NCBI RefSeq assembly: GCF_964204645.1
Contig: NC_134026.1
Span: 29,220,650-29,284,649 of the forward strand
Origin: Tubulanus polymorphus
Lineage: Eukaryota; Nemertea; Palaeonemertea; Tubulaniformes; Tubulanidae
Reading direction: 5' to 3'
Length of the DNA stretch: 64,000 nucleotides
Position 1 is the first letter of the stretch; each line of letters starts with the position of its first letter. The notes beneath the pieces are model-generated. The model was given only the letters and a program-made list of their open reading frames with translations. It was not told the origin of the DNA and did no database searches. A program made the position numbers and the translations under genes. This document shows positions 1 to 11,631 of the stretch, piece by piece.

Positions 1-2458
1 AATTTCGACGGTATTTTCGCTGATTTGGTCCTGTGAACTGGTTAGTAGTTTTTCTAATAATAGATCGATGTTTTCTCTATTCTCGGTATCAGTCTCTTGG
101 TACTGAATGTTGGTTATCACGCGATTTGTTAAATCTCTATTCAGGTATGCGTTACTGTATGGAACGACAACTTGTAAATGTATTTCTTGCCTGAAATATT
201 TCGATAAATATTTTCATACTATACGAACAACAGATATATCTATATTTGATTGGAGGAAATGAGAACGGTAATACCGAGTTTGAATGTTGATACCAGCGAC
301 TCCTGAATTTAGACTACTTCCAGATACGATACTGTTACAGATTACAGACTTCAACTTTTGATCTTCGGTATTAAACGTGTATTGGCAACTATTGTTACTG
401 TGTTCATTTTTAATCTAAAAAATAGAGATCGCAATTACGTTGATATTCATAGTTGTTGATTGATTGTCGGTACATCATTTAATGATATGAACTACCTGTA
501 TTTCACTGTCATAGTTACATGACGTTAGGGCTGTAATTGTAGTGATAATCGTTGCATCATCTCGTAGTTCCCGACGTGATTTTATCTCACATACTCCGTA
601 TACTGTACTCTGAAAATAATGTCATCTTGTTTCGATTGGAGTTATGAGCGAATCGGAATGTAAGAACACACGCAATATAAGTACGATTGTTTGTATTCTA
701 CCTGTTTAAAGGCAGCAGGGTCAGGTTTACTGATGATATCTTGGGGTAGTTGTAACGTTGATAATATCCCACGTTTTATATTGAGGATATGAGATAACTC
801 GCCCTCGTGTGCGACTATTGTGGTTATCATTCCTTCTTGCTGTTGGAAATGTAAATCGTATCTGAAATTTCACGGAATTCAATCGCAAATTAAAAAAAAG
901 ATATTTGAGCATTGTATGTGTGTAATGATGAAAAAAGTTTTGATATATTTTTCTTGTACCTTGTTTTGCCTCGATTGTAAACATAAATTAACAATTAGTA
1001 CAAAAATGACTATTTTTGATAAATCATCAATTAATCGTTTGTCTTAGTTTATTTTTTCTCTGACACTAATCTAACCTAGAATATTACCACAGAAAACACA
1101 GTATTAATTTTTATTTCGTTTCAAACTCTGGCCCGTCGACCACTGACTGATCAGTCGCACAGGGAATGATCTCCATTCTAGTAAATAAGTAAAAAAAATA
1201 AACTACAGCCTAACGAATCACCGCGTGAAGATTTGATCGTTTGGACTTTGATATGCCAATCATAACACTCAGAACTTAATCTTTGAACGATTCTTCAAAT
1301 TGTGTTTTAATTCCAGTAAAAAGTAGTTGTTTTTTTAGAATTTGTTGATCACCGGCTACTACGCTGGTTTTTTGAGGATTTTCATATACCAACCGTTGCA
1401 TAAGAGAGTCAAATGTATCTGATTTTTCTGTTGGTTGATAATGCAACCCTCGTTTTTCTAGTAATTGACATTCTGAAGTCTGAAATACAATTAAATTACC
1501 TAAAAATGTATACGATTAATGAAACTAGAATGAAATAAAAAGATTCCCTTCCTTTAAACACATGGTAAGTTGTGTATTGAAAGTTCACTGTCATTCTGTC
1601 GCTTCACGAACAACAGCTATTAGGCTAAACAAAAATGATACCTTGTTTCTCCGCAGCGGCCGGGTCATTTTTGTAAAATATGATAAAATTTATAAACAGT
1701 TCATTTCTATAGCGGCCGGGTCTGTTATGGTGAAATTGATCACGATTTAAAAAAAGTAATGTATAGGGTAGATAGGCGGCCGGCCGGGTCAACATTTAAG
1801 CTCAGCAGAGCGGAGAAACAAGGTATCAATTTTTTTTAGCCTTATTATGGACATTTAAGCATTTACCCTTTTGAAGATGGATGGATCATTTTGATACATA
1901 CCACTAGTTTCATTTCACATGGTTGGATCGCTATCACTTGGATACTCGCACAGTGAACACGTAATGAAGATGTGTTTGCATTTTGCGAATCATGCCACGA
2001 ATTGATATCACCAGTATATTTATAATGGTAATGTTTTCCAGATTTATGAATATTTCCTAAAAACATTAATAAATCGTTTAGTATTGTTTGTTGCGTGAGT
2101 GTGAGTGTAAGATTTATCAGGACCAACGTAGTAAATTTCGATTATGTAATTCAGATAAATACTAACTGATATCATTGCATTGAGCTGGTCTTGTTAATTG
2201 CCTTCCAGTTCGCACAAACCATTCTATAAAGAGTTGTGATCAATTTAATTCGAAGGAAAAACGTTAAAACGCAATGAATATGAGTCAAATTTGAACTTCA
2301 GAAAGATTTTAATGAAAATATTATTTTCTTTAAAACAAAAATTCGCGTTGCTCCAGATAGATGACTTCACGGAAAATTGTTTAATCTCTATTCTTACCTG
2401 CGTGAATCGATGATAATAATACACATAAAATTGCGAAATTATAAACAATATAAGCCAT
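1..2458 (-). CDS. Large lipid transfer protein (apolipophorin/vitellogenin-like), N-terminal part, runs off left edge
   Basis: Seven exons read on the minus strand, in transcript order: 2398-2458, 1902-2056, 1363-1479, 702-839, 496-609, 275-414 and 1-190 (open at the edge). All phases join. Exon 1 encodes a signal peptide (MAYIVYNFAILCVLLSSIHA), so the protein is secreted. The next exons match the start of the vitellogenin N-terminal lipid-binding domain: a Tyr-rich strand (HYHYKYTGD), a Cys-containing segment (IQPCEMKLV), the hallmark NIKRGILSTLQ helix start, then YGVCEI and LTSC with the paired cysteines of this domain. Members of the family (apolipophorin, apoB, vitellogenin, MTP) carry lipid in blood or yolk. 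The NIKRGILS form is closer to apolipophorin/apoB and vitellogenin than to MTP, but only about 300 residues are visible, so the subtype is not decided. The donor of the third exon (position 1363) is the least certain junction. Confidence 0.82.
1621..1845. mobile_element. Candidate MITE with about 34-bp terminal inverted repeats
   Basis: The left end (1621-1654) and right end (about 1810-1844) are inverted copies sharing the core GATACCTTGTTTCTCCGC and its complement, with matching outer ends (TAGGCTAA and TTAGCC). The roughly 225-bp element lies in an intron of the lipid transfer protein gene and has no coding capacity. It carries three copies of GCGGCCGGGTC. The flanks suggest a TA target-site duplication, as in Tc1/mariner-derived elements, but this is not certain. 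Confidence 0.6.
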
Positions 2459-3173
2459 TGCTCATTATGTGAGTGTATCCGCGAAGATATTGAAACATAT
2501 TAACCTCAGAACAAAAGTAAATATGATTATCAACACCTGCCAAAGTAAGATCTGATAAAATGACCGAAGACAAGAAAATAATCGCTCATTAGGTCAACAA
2601 AGCTCTTTCAAATGATAACCTTTTACAGTATGAGGGTTTCGAGACAAAAGTTTAGATTTTGGAAAGAAATTGGGAACGTACCTTAAAAACTCAATTTCCT
2701 TACAATACCGTACCGAGCTCTGTGGAAACATGAATTTATGACGCTCTATCGATTATCGATGGATTGGAATAGAGAAAGAATAGAGGGCAATGAGTAGAAT
2801 CAAAGAGTGAAGGCCTCACTCACGGATAATAAACATAAATTGGCTAACACCACGCTTGATTGCCGTCCCATCCACCCTGCCGGCCGACAGCCACGCGCGG
2901 CCCACGGCCTGCTTAGTTACGATTCACTGATTCTCTAGCACGGTATCATAGCGCAGCTCAACACGGGAGCATAGCGCAACTAGGTCAACGCCCAGACGCA
3001 CGTTAAGTTCGAGTCCCTGTTTATCATACAAATGTTATGTTTTACAACGAATCTTTTTTTATGAATCGTTTATTGCTACTGAAAGTTCTTTGAAGAATTT
3101 GAATGAACCGCCTTTGAAACATTGAAAGCAATAGTGCTGCCATCTATCGTGCACCGCAGATCCACGGCTCAAG
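2459..3173. promoter_or_regulatory. Divergent intergenic region between the lipid transfer protein gene and eIF3e
   Basis: These 715 bp separate two head-to-head start codons and must hold both promoters or 5' UTRs. No clear TATA box was recognised. At 2972-3017 there is a sequence like a pol III internal promoter: a box A-like TAGCGCAACTAGG followed by a box B-like GTTCGAGTCCC. The spacing is short for a tRNA and no cloverleaf could be drawn, so it may be a tRNA-derived SINE remnant. The last bases before eIF3e give a good Kozak context (AAGATGG). Confidence 0.45.
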
Positions 3174-6084
3174 ATGGCGGAGTTCGACCTCACCACGAAG
3201 ATTGCACAGTATTTAGATCGACATTTAGTCTTTCCTTTATTGGAATTTCTGTCTGTAAAAGAGGTAAATAGAAGGATTTCATCGATAAGATCATATATAT
3301 GTAAAGTTATGTGATATTTTAATTCCCCTATTAAGGGTTATTAGTGATAATATGTGCGCGTTCATCCACCGGCTCCACACCGTGACTCCCGGATAGTCTG
3401 AGTTTAATTCGTTAAGCTCTTAGGACCTAACCATCTAACGTTGCGGCCTAGAATTTTAGATACGAGGATGGTGTCATTTAAGTATAAATGGACTATTTAT
3501 AACTGGGATATTAATCTCGATTAATGTTCTTAGAACTTAGTGAAGGATGAATTTGGAAGATTTTGGATTGGCGGGCAAATCCATATGCCTCGATTTTTAT
3601 CAATGTATCTTGTAATTTCCAGCTATACAATGAAGATGAAATGCTTAAAGGAAAACTGGAGCTTCTTAGCAACACAAACATGGTTGATTTTGCCATGGAC
3701 GTGCATAAGAGTTTATACCCTGATCAAGAAGTCCCTAAAGGTAGAATACATGACAAACCTCTAATCATCTCATCTGTATACAGCGATAATTTAATGGTTG
3801 TTTGTTTTGTTTTATAAACAGGATTGAGAGATAAACGTGTAGATGTTGTGGAGGAATTAAAACAATTACAAGCTGCAGTTGATCCTATTACGAAAATATT
3901 TGAAGATCAAGAAGTCCTGCGACAAATTCAACAATCTAGGTAACTATTTCACTATCGAGCTAGTGCTAAGCTTTTTTACCCCCTATATTGAGCCTCAGGT
4001 GAAGCCTTCATCGGTATTATTTATTCTGAAATTTATTTCTGTTTTGTTGTTCGACAGGGATGGACGACAGCTATTCGAGTTTTTGGCCAAGAATCATGAT
4101 GTAAGTTTACTAACCGCGAGTGAAACACTGATTCATTAAGTCTTTTGAGTTGAAATCTTTGGTTTTGAGATGTTTCTTGTTTTCTATAGTTTCAGCATGA
4201 TATGTTAACAACTTTGTATAAATTTGCCAAGTTTCAATATGAATGCGGTAATTATTCTGGTGCTGCTGAATATCTCTACTTTGTTCGAGTTTTGGTAAGT
4301 TTTCCCTTGACCTATTGACAGTAATATCATAATTGATTGGACACTTGCAAAAACTATCATAAATTTGCCATCTCTCTATTTTCAGATCCCCAGCCACGAC
4401 AAAAATTTCCTGAATGTTCTATGGGGTAAATTGGCGTCGGAGATTTTGATGCAGAACTGGGATGCAGCTTTAGAGGATTTAAACAGATTGAAAGATATCA
4501 TCGAGGCTAATGTAATAATTATTGAATGAAGCTCATAAGTCTTCACACTACGTTATTAAGAACATTCTAAATTTAGTCCGTTTTGATTTATTTAATAAAT
4601 CAAAATCTGTTAGTAATAATTACTAACAGCTGATTTAAAAATGTGTAAATGGCTAGTAAGAATGGACTAACTAGCGATAGTGTGAATGTGTCTAAAGTAT
4701 TAGAGAATTAAACTGATTTTCATGTTGTTGTTTTTGTTTTAGACGTTTGGTTCATCGCTACAGTTATTGCAGCAGAGAACTTGGTTTATTCACTGGAGTT
4801 TATTCGTATTTTTCAATCATCCTCGTGGACGTGATCTTATCATTGATCTGTTTCTCTATCAGCCGCAGTAAGTAACTGAAGTTCCTATTTCTATTTTCTC
4901 GTAAATGTTTCGAGATCGGCTTTCCAATCAACCCTGGAATTTTGTTTTTCAGATATTTGAACGCTATCCAGACTTTATGTCCCCATATTCTGCGTTATCT
5001 GACCACAGCCGTTATCACTAACAAGAGACGAAGAACTGTTCTAAAAGATTTAGTCAAAGTTATTCAACAGGTAAATACAGGACCATTGAAAAAATTGCCC
5101 ACTACTCCCTGTGTAAATTATGCTTAAACTACTGCATTATACACAAGTCAATAGCATATAACAAACTGATGTCACACGCGCAAGACCTCTTTATATCAAT
5201 GTTATATTTCAGGAATCATACACGTATCGCGACCCTATTACTGAATTCTTGGAATGTTTATACGTTAACTTTGATTTTGACGGAGCTCAACAGAAATTGA
5301 GAGAATGTGAAACGGTATGAATTTTACTGAGCCGTGGAAATTTTAATCCTATTTCTTACTTTAGTCATCATTACCGAGTATTTTGATGTATATTTTTCAG
5401 GTTTTGACCAATGATTTTTTCCTGGTAGCCTGTTTAGATGATTTCATCGAAAATGCTCGCTTGTTTATATTTGAGACATTCTGTAGAATTCATAATTGTA
5501 TCAGTATCAGGTAATTCTCATTCCGTATTCGATCATCGATTCTCAGAATTTCGAGCTATTACTAAGAATAGCGTTTTATTTATATTTATTAGTATGTTAG
5601 CGGAAAAACTGAATATGACCCCGGAAGATGCAGAACGATGGATCGTAAATCTGATACGTAATGCAAGATTAGACGCTAAAATCGATTCTAAACTAGTAAG
5701 TAATATAGAAGACTCCGTACAAGTAAACTGCTTTATTCATTGAATTTTTCTCTGCTTCTCAACTCTGGTCTTTGGTACATCAATTATATACTGAGTTTCG
5801 AATCGTATTTGTATTAAACCGCGTGATTGCCTTTCAGGGTCATGTTGTAATGGGAACTCAAGCAGTGTCGCCGTACCAGCAGGTCATCGAGAAAACGAAA
5901 GGTTTATCGTTTCGTTCGCAAATGTTGTGTATGAACATTGAAAAACGTCTAGGAGTAAAAAGTCAAGAAAATGTAAGTATGCAGATCATGCCTTATTTTG
6001 CAAAATTCCATTTACCTAAGATATTGGTAGTTGAGCATTATCATTTAATTCCAGTTGAACCAGTGGGGAGGACCAGAGTTCTAA
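3174..6084 (+). CDS. EIF3E: Eukaryotic translation initiation factor 3 subunit E (eIF3e/INT6)
   Basis: Complete gene of 13 exons: 3174-3263, 3623-3740, 3822-3939, 4058-4100, 4190-4294, 4386-4511, 4743-4867, 4953-5070, 5213-5314, 5401-5510, 5593-5695, 5838-5972 and 6055-6084. The phases join to give 440 residues, close to the roughly 445 of the human protein. It begins [18 protein letters not shown], as eIF3e proteins do. It continues through the conserved [15 protein letters not shown] and [15 protein letters not shown] into the PCI domain ([20 protein letters not shown], with [13 protein letters not shown] just after). It is a structural subunit of the eIF3 complex in the cytosol, which recruits the 43S complex to mRNA. 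The usual human C-terminal tail is replaced by a short LNQWGGPEF end. Intron 6 carries a palindromic MITE-like insert. Confidence 0.97.
4565..4676. repeat. Palindromic MITE-like insert in eIF3e intron 6
   Basis: The insert holds two consecutive near-perfect palindromes, about 25 bp at 4581-4605 and 23 bp at 4607-4629. It is bounded by TTCTAAATTTAGTCCG on the left and an inverted relative, AATGGACTAACTAGC, on the right. Related TTAGTCCG/CGGACTAA ends recur in the CPEB locus. This suggests a non-autonomous DNA transposon family, but no target duplication was confirmed. Confidence 0.5.
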
Positions 6085-6196
6085 CATTCGCCGCTGATTT
6101 ATCGTCGTTTATCAAACTTCAGTGACAGTCAACAACCGTCGAAGCCGTGGTCAAATATTACTCTATAATCACTGAGACTCAAATACATGTGATGAA

Positions 6197-6213
6197 AATA
6201 AATATTAGAATAA
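6197..6213 (+). terminator. eIF3e polyadenylation signal
   Basis: AATAAA lies at 6197-6202, about 113 bp after the stop codon, with a second AATAAA at 6208-6213. This is the expected position for the end of a short 3' UTR. Confidence 0.7.
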
Positions 6214-8032
6214 AATTCATAAAATTCTATCGATGGAAATCAATCTTGTGCATCGTTTGTAGAAAGGCTTGAGCAATTTTCAGCACGGTGTTGGAGCAGT
6301 AGCAGTTTTTGCCTCGGATCTCACAGGACCAAATATTTCAAATGCTAGGACAAAGATTTTTCAGATACTTGGAAGTCAAAAAGTAGCACATTTAACACTT
6401 GACATTTTAGTGAAAAGAAAACACAAATCGGGGCCTTAACGGTTTTTCCAAAAAGTAGCACTTTGTAGACTTGCTGCAACAAACCGTGTTGTAATTTTGT
6501 TTTCTTTGTCTATTGTGCCTCATCAATCTATCTATTGGTTAGTTCTAAGGACGATGACTATCGTACCTGCAAATACCATTCAAAATATACGAACAAAAAT
6601 CTGATTGAATTTGTTTTATTTCTTAACCACACATTGACAGACGTACAACTACTATTTCGGCTATATTGAGTAATTATTCCCAATGGAAAGTACATGAACT
6701 CCCTGGAGTATTATTCAGTGTTTAATGCTCTACATTATATTGAAATTGGATTATAAAGAAAGCCAGCTAAAAAAATAATCCATTACAGAGACTGTACTAC
6801 AGGCAAGGCTACTAAATGGACATGCAATCCATATATGCCGATGTACACGTGTATTAGCACAATTAATGAAAAAAATAAAGCACCTCATTTTAGAACCTAA
6901 TTTCAAGAAAAACATTGTAAAATGCGTTTCATACGGATAAAATACTTCAGTATCATTTCAAAGGAATGTAAAATTGGAACAACCATGAGATTACTCGCTA
7001 ATACAAACAGTTCTATTCAAATGGGTACTAAACGTAATCTTTTGATCTACACCACAGTATATCAAATATCCAAATTGTTCTTTGGCATAAATCATTCAAT
7101 CCCCAGAATTTAATGTAGTTATTTACCACAATAATCTAACTGAACCGTAACCAGTTCCAGTAATACTTACATGTATTGTACATCTATTACTGGTAGTACA
7201 CATTTTGTACTGACTAGATACTACACGTATCGGACAACAGCAAATACCTAAAATATTGTGCTTTTTTAGCAAGTACCTAATAAGCTTACCCTACATATAA
7301 ACCAAGCATACACCCACATACACCATTCAATGTGGAGTTAGTTTAACCTGTTATCAAAACAGTTCTTTCGTATTCCCGTATCAATAAAACTATTCTTAAA
7401 TTAAAAAATTAGCCTAGTAAAAACAGTTCAGTATGAACTGATCCTTGTTTAAATATGCTTGTATTGATGAGAATCGAAATATTTCAGGGCAGTAGCTACG
7501 GTAGTTAAGTCAGCAGCGTTGAGATATAAGAAAGGCTTGTTGCATCATTCATATTATAACACTTAATCAACAACATTAATTTAACTTAAAACAAGTGACT
7601 TGAACGAATGAAAGAATTTCATGTTACAGTTAAAAACAATTGATATGTAACAAAGAGAAATGAGGAAATTTCGAAAATATAATTGAAAATGAGTAATAGA
7701 TTTCATCAATTAACTCGTTACTAAATTATTGGTTTCTTAATGCGCAGTATTGCTTACAATCATAATACCATGGGCTCAAAAATGCAAAATGGTCTTCATG
7801 ATTATTTTCATTACCCGTGAAATGCTATAATGGGTAACGGGAATTGCTATAATGACATTCAGTTACTGTATTTTACATGGATCTTAAAAGTGAAGCACCA
7901 GTTTGAGAAAAAGTTCTTTTGATTTACTGCATGCAATGCCCAACAACAGATAACAAAGGAAAAATCACCGTATTAAGAGTTTAGAATAAGAAGATCAATG
8001 ATAATAGTGTATCAGTGTATCTAGATACAGTT
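6214..8032. other. Convergent 3' region of eIF3e and the AGPAT5-like gene
   Basis: AT-rich non-coding DNA between two stop codons. Most is probably the 3' UTR of the minus-strand acyltransferase gene: a minus-strand AATAAA is present as TTTATT at 6615-6620, which would give a UTR of about 1.4 kb. No convincing gene is seen here. Confidence 0.5.
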
Positions 8033-10555
8033 TTACCAACGTACTAACATCCAAACAATTCCAGTAATTGTACCGACGACAGTATATTTCAGATACAACG
8101 AACGTCCGATACTGGTCAACATCATCGGAATAAATATGGCCGCAAATCCTAAAGCCACGGGTAAAGTACGCCATCTAGAGAGTGGAGAATGTTCTCCATC
8201 TTTCCCTAAATCAGCGTCCCCGGTGAGTTTGATGTCACGGTAATACTGATCCATCATTCTGTCGAATAGAAAATTACCATAAAAGACTCTTTTTATTTTT
8301 CAAGAAATCGAGTAGAAACTCTTAGTAAATACATACTTATTCTTGATAGAAAACCGTTGATGTAACCATTGTTGAAGGGCTTTTTCCTCAGTTGGTACTT
8401 CATTGATATCAATACGTTTTACATGGACATGAATTTTACTCACACTTCCACCAACTATGGCTGAATTTCAAAAATAAATCGAAATCAGTCGAGACATCCT
8501 TAATTGAATGAATAATCGACATAACTGTAATACTGACCAGCCATACTGGGAGCAGTTATTCTCTTTCCAGTAGAATCTGTTGAATCGGAGTATGCTATGG
8601 TTAGATCGTAAAGTGCATCTATATGTCCCTTCAACATGTTAACTCCCATATGAGTAGCTTTAACGCGAGGGGTTAATACATGTTCAAATACTTCTAAACC
8701 TAAAGAATACAAAAATAGAAAATCAAACAACAGTAAATTACTTTGCATATAAAAACAACTTGTTCACTCACACCTTCACTTTCTGCATATTTTTGACTTT
8801 TTTCTATCACTTGTTTTTTCGTTGGATTGAAGCGTGTTCCTTCTGGGAATATCACTAGCCAGAACTAGAATAAAACAAAGCACTTTATAAAGTAAGTGAT
8901 GATTGTAGATAACGTAGATGAATAAGATCATTCAGCGAAGCACTCACTGGTAGACCTCGTAATTGTTCGACTTGCTCAGCTGTTTTCTTTGGTACAAATT
9001 TTCTTGCACGTTTTACGTAGACACAACCATGCTAGAAGAAAATTAACAAGAAACTTATTTTTATGTGACGGATTTAAGATTTATATCATTGGATTGTAGT
9101 TGTCAATTGTATGTTCCTGGTGAGAGAACATGTAAGTGATTGTCACCATGTTCAATTGAGCAAGTGCAGAAACTGTAATTATTTCTAAGCATCAGTACCC
9201 GCACGTGTTAAACTGGGATGTGTATGATAGTGTAAGGGTGTGTCCCTTTAACAATTAGAAATGGGTTGTGAACAAACAAGTGTATAAACAGAATAAGCTG
9301 TTGCATTTCTTCCAGTCTCGATTGGAATTTAAATCTGATGCTTCGACACTCTATCATCACATAGACATGTACATTTATTATTTACTATATTAAATTTTTT
9401 GTTGAAAATCGATGACTCTGCCCGTAAATATAATGTATATGTATTATAGCGATGATTATGAGTAAAATAAAATCTAATCTACTAACCATTAATTACAATA
9501 TGAGCCCTACCTGTCTGAAGTAATATCCGTACAATGGAAGATATTTCAATTCATCTTTTAATACATATCTCAGTTGACCTAGACTGTTACATCTCAGTGC
9601 AAGCATGTTTGCAACTGCCCAATCAACTACAGATAACAATAATTAACTTCAGTATGATTGATTCCAGTAACAGGAATTTCAAAAGTGATTTGTGATTAAC
9701 TTACTGGTACATTGATGATTGCATATATATAGTACATTCTCTTTTTTCCCTTTAATTTCCTCATAATCTCCGTAAAACACAACCTTAGAAACAGTGATAA
9801 CATATCTTAAAAATTTTCAGGGTAGAAATTTATGACTATACGAATAACCCTAGGAGAACCTATAAAATCATTAGGCATTCAGACTTATATCAATTAACCC
9901 TTTCAGTGCGTCTACACCGCAGTGCGGTGTATAAATCAGTGATGGATTTTGCTAGTACACCGCACTGCCGTGTATTGATGTAATTCGTAATTTGTAATTA
10001 TCTCTATTGAAAAATGGCAGCAAGTGTCAAACATAGTGAAATAATAGTAACTAACGATACACCGCACTGCGGTGTAGACGCACTATAGTGGTTTTCCCAT
10101 TGTTCAACACACTAGGGTGGAATTTTTTAGAATTTTCAAATTTTCTCTAGCGTTATAGGGTATTAATTAGTCAGCACTGAAAGGGTTAAACATCAAATAA
10201 GTCTGGCAGTGGTTAACACACACAATACTCTGGGATTACTTATAATGCAAGTCTGGAGTTCCCAGAGCTAGAACCTAACCAGCGGTGCAATCACACCAAA
10301 AAGGAGTTAGTCCTACAACTTAAGTCTTTTTCTTACCTCAACACCAGGATAATGCTCAAAGAAGAACAGAATTAATCGTTGATACATCGAGTAGAAAATA
10401 TCATCAGCAAAATGGAAAACTTTCTTTGGTAAGAACAACGTAACGACTCTCATCGGAAGCCATAAACCGTAATAAACAGGTGCAGTACCAGCCATAAACG
10501 TTGCAGGTACGATCCATTTCAATTCCCGGATACAATTCATTATAGCAAGCATCAT
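8033..10555 (-). CDS. AGPAT5: 1-acylglycerol-3-phosphate acyltransferase, AGPAT5 (epsilon)-like
   Basis: Complete gene of eight exons in transcript order: 10337-10555, 9705-9783, 9511-9626, 8948-9031, 8774-8864, 8538-8699, 8337-8460 and 8033-8258. The phases join to give 366 residues (human AGPAT5 is about 364). The enzyme family acylates lysophosphatidic acid to phosphatidic acid in ER or mitochondrial membranes. The N-terminus has a hydrophobic segment (LKWIVPATFMAGTAPVYYG). Acyltransferase motif I is NHQCTID, fitting the catalytic NHx4D rule, and motif III is FPEGTR. The HVLTPR and DALYDLTI segments match the family. The C-terminus ends in membrane segments (VALGFAAIFIPMML and YTVVGTITGIVWMLVRW) as in AGPAT5. 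The start is the first Met of a Met-Met pair at 10555; an in-frame Met at 10573 is possible, but a splice acceptor-like TTTTAG lies between the two. Confidence 0.94.
9894..10189. mobile_element. piggyBac-like MITE with TTAA target duplications, in an AGPAT5 intron
   Basis: The element is 9898-10185 (288 bp). It starts CCCTTTCAGTGC and ends with the complement GCACTGAAAGGG. It is flanked on both sides by TTAA (9894-9897 and 10186-10189), the target site typical of piggyBac transposons. No transposase is encoded. The interior has three copies of a palindromic motif close to ACACCGCAGTGCGGTGT. Confidence 0.85.
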
Positions 10556-11631
10556 TCTAAAATCTGTATTCAACGCAATATGACGTTTAATTTGCTCAGT
10601 TTTAGCTGTAAAACAAAATCAAAGCACTGTGATAATTGAAAGGGCTACACTGCAGCGCTTAAGCCACGACAGGGGCTTGTCAAGTCACGACACAGATTGG
10701 GGTCCCCCACAGGGGCTTGTCACGATAGCTGGGGGTCTAAAAACAAATATTCGACCCATGTTGGACCCCCAACTATCTTGACAAGCTTCTGTAGGTCCAC
10801 CTGCATTCTCACACCTGAAGAGGCTACCAAGCGATTTAGGCCCAGACTACTACTCTACTGTCTAATTGACAATGTTCATCTCTACCTTGATTAAAGCCTT
10901 AAATTAATATTGTGAAGTCAGTGTTTCAGTACCTGGAACCACTTTGGCGGTTCACGTTTCTAATCATGCAGTTTATGAACTGTTATAAGCTTTCTGTGCC
11001 CGCCTCTTCCCGCACATATGTGTTTATTAATACTGAAAATTTTTTACACACCAGCCTCTTTATCAATAGTAGCGCCATCTATCGATTAGAAAGCGACACA
11101 GCTTTCCGGTTTATGGTGATGTCCCATAAATCACATGCGGCGCGGCGGGTAGCGTCTCTCAACCATAACCACTTGACACGTCGCGTTGAACGGGTCTATT
11201 CGCTGTATCATGGTGAAGAGAATGTGGAATACACCGTCATGTGTTATAGGGGTAACCCTATTGATCATGTCATTACTGTCAAACGTTGAGAATAAGATAG
11301 TTAAACGTAAGCACAATACTCACTGACGTACCGCAGTAGTTAGTTACCTAATCGTTTGTGGTAAGCTTTTCATAATCGGATGGGCTTATACTATACCATA
11401 CCGCAACGTGGTTTGTGAAAATATCCGATCGTGAAACTAAACCACAGACAGGTTACTGACTATGACGTACCGCTGCAATGTTTTTGTTTTGTTTTTGATT
11501 TTAATTTGTTCTAATTAGTTTTTGTTTTAGATTAAGTGGAAAATGGGCAGATTGTTGGATGCATTGATTTGAGTTCAATGTGAATATAATTTACTTCCCT
11601 AGTTTGATTTTTAATTTTTAAATCATTCCAG
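10556..11631. other. Region between the AGPAT5-like gene and the first recognised exon of the SOD repeat gene
   Basis: This must hold the acyltransferase promoter and probably the missing signal-peptide exon and promoter of the SOD repeat gene; neither could be fixed by eye. At 10699-10798 there is an imperfect inverted repeat with 35-39-bp arms (around CTTGTCACGATAGCTGGGGG). Part of the left arm is repeated directly at about 10668. At 11320-11478 there is a weaker inverted structure with two GACGTACCGC copies. A plus-strand open frame at 10912-11289 shows no recognisable protein. Confidence 0.4.

Noticed and set aside
10912-11289. 125-codon plus-strand frame as the first exon of the SOD repeat gene
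   Set aside because: It has no secretory signal at its start, no SOD motifs, and no donor in the phase needed to join the exon at 11632 could be confirmed.
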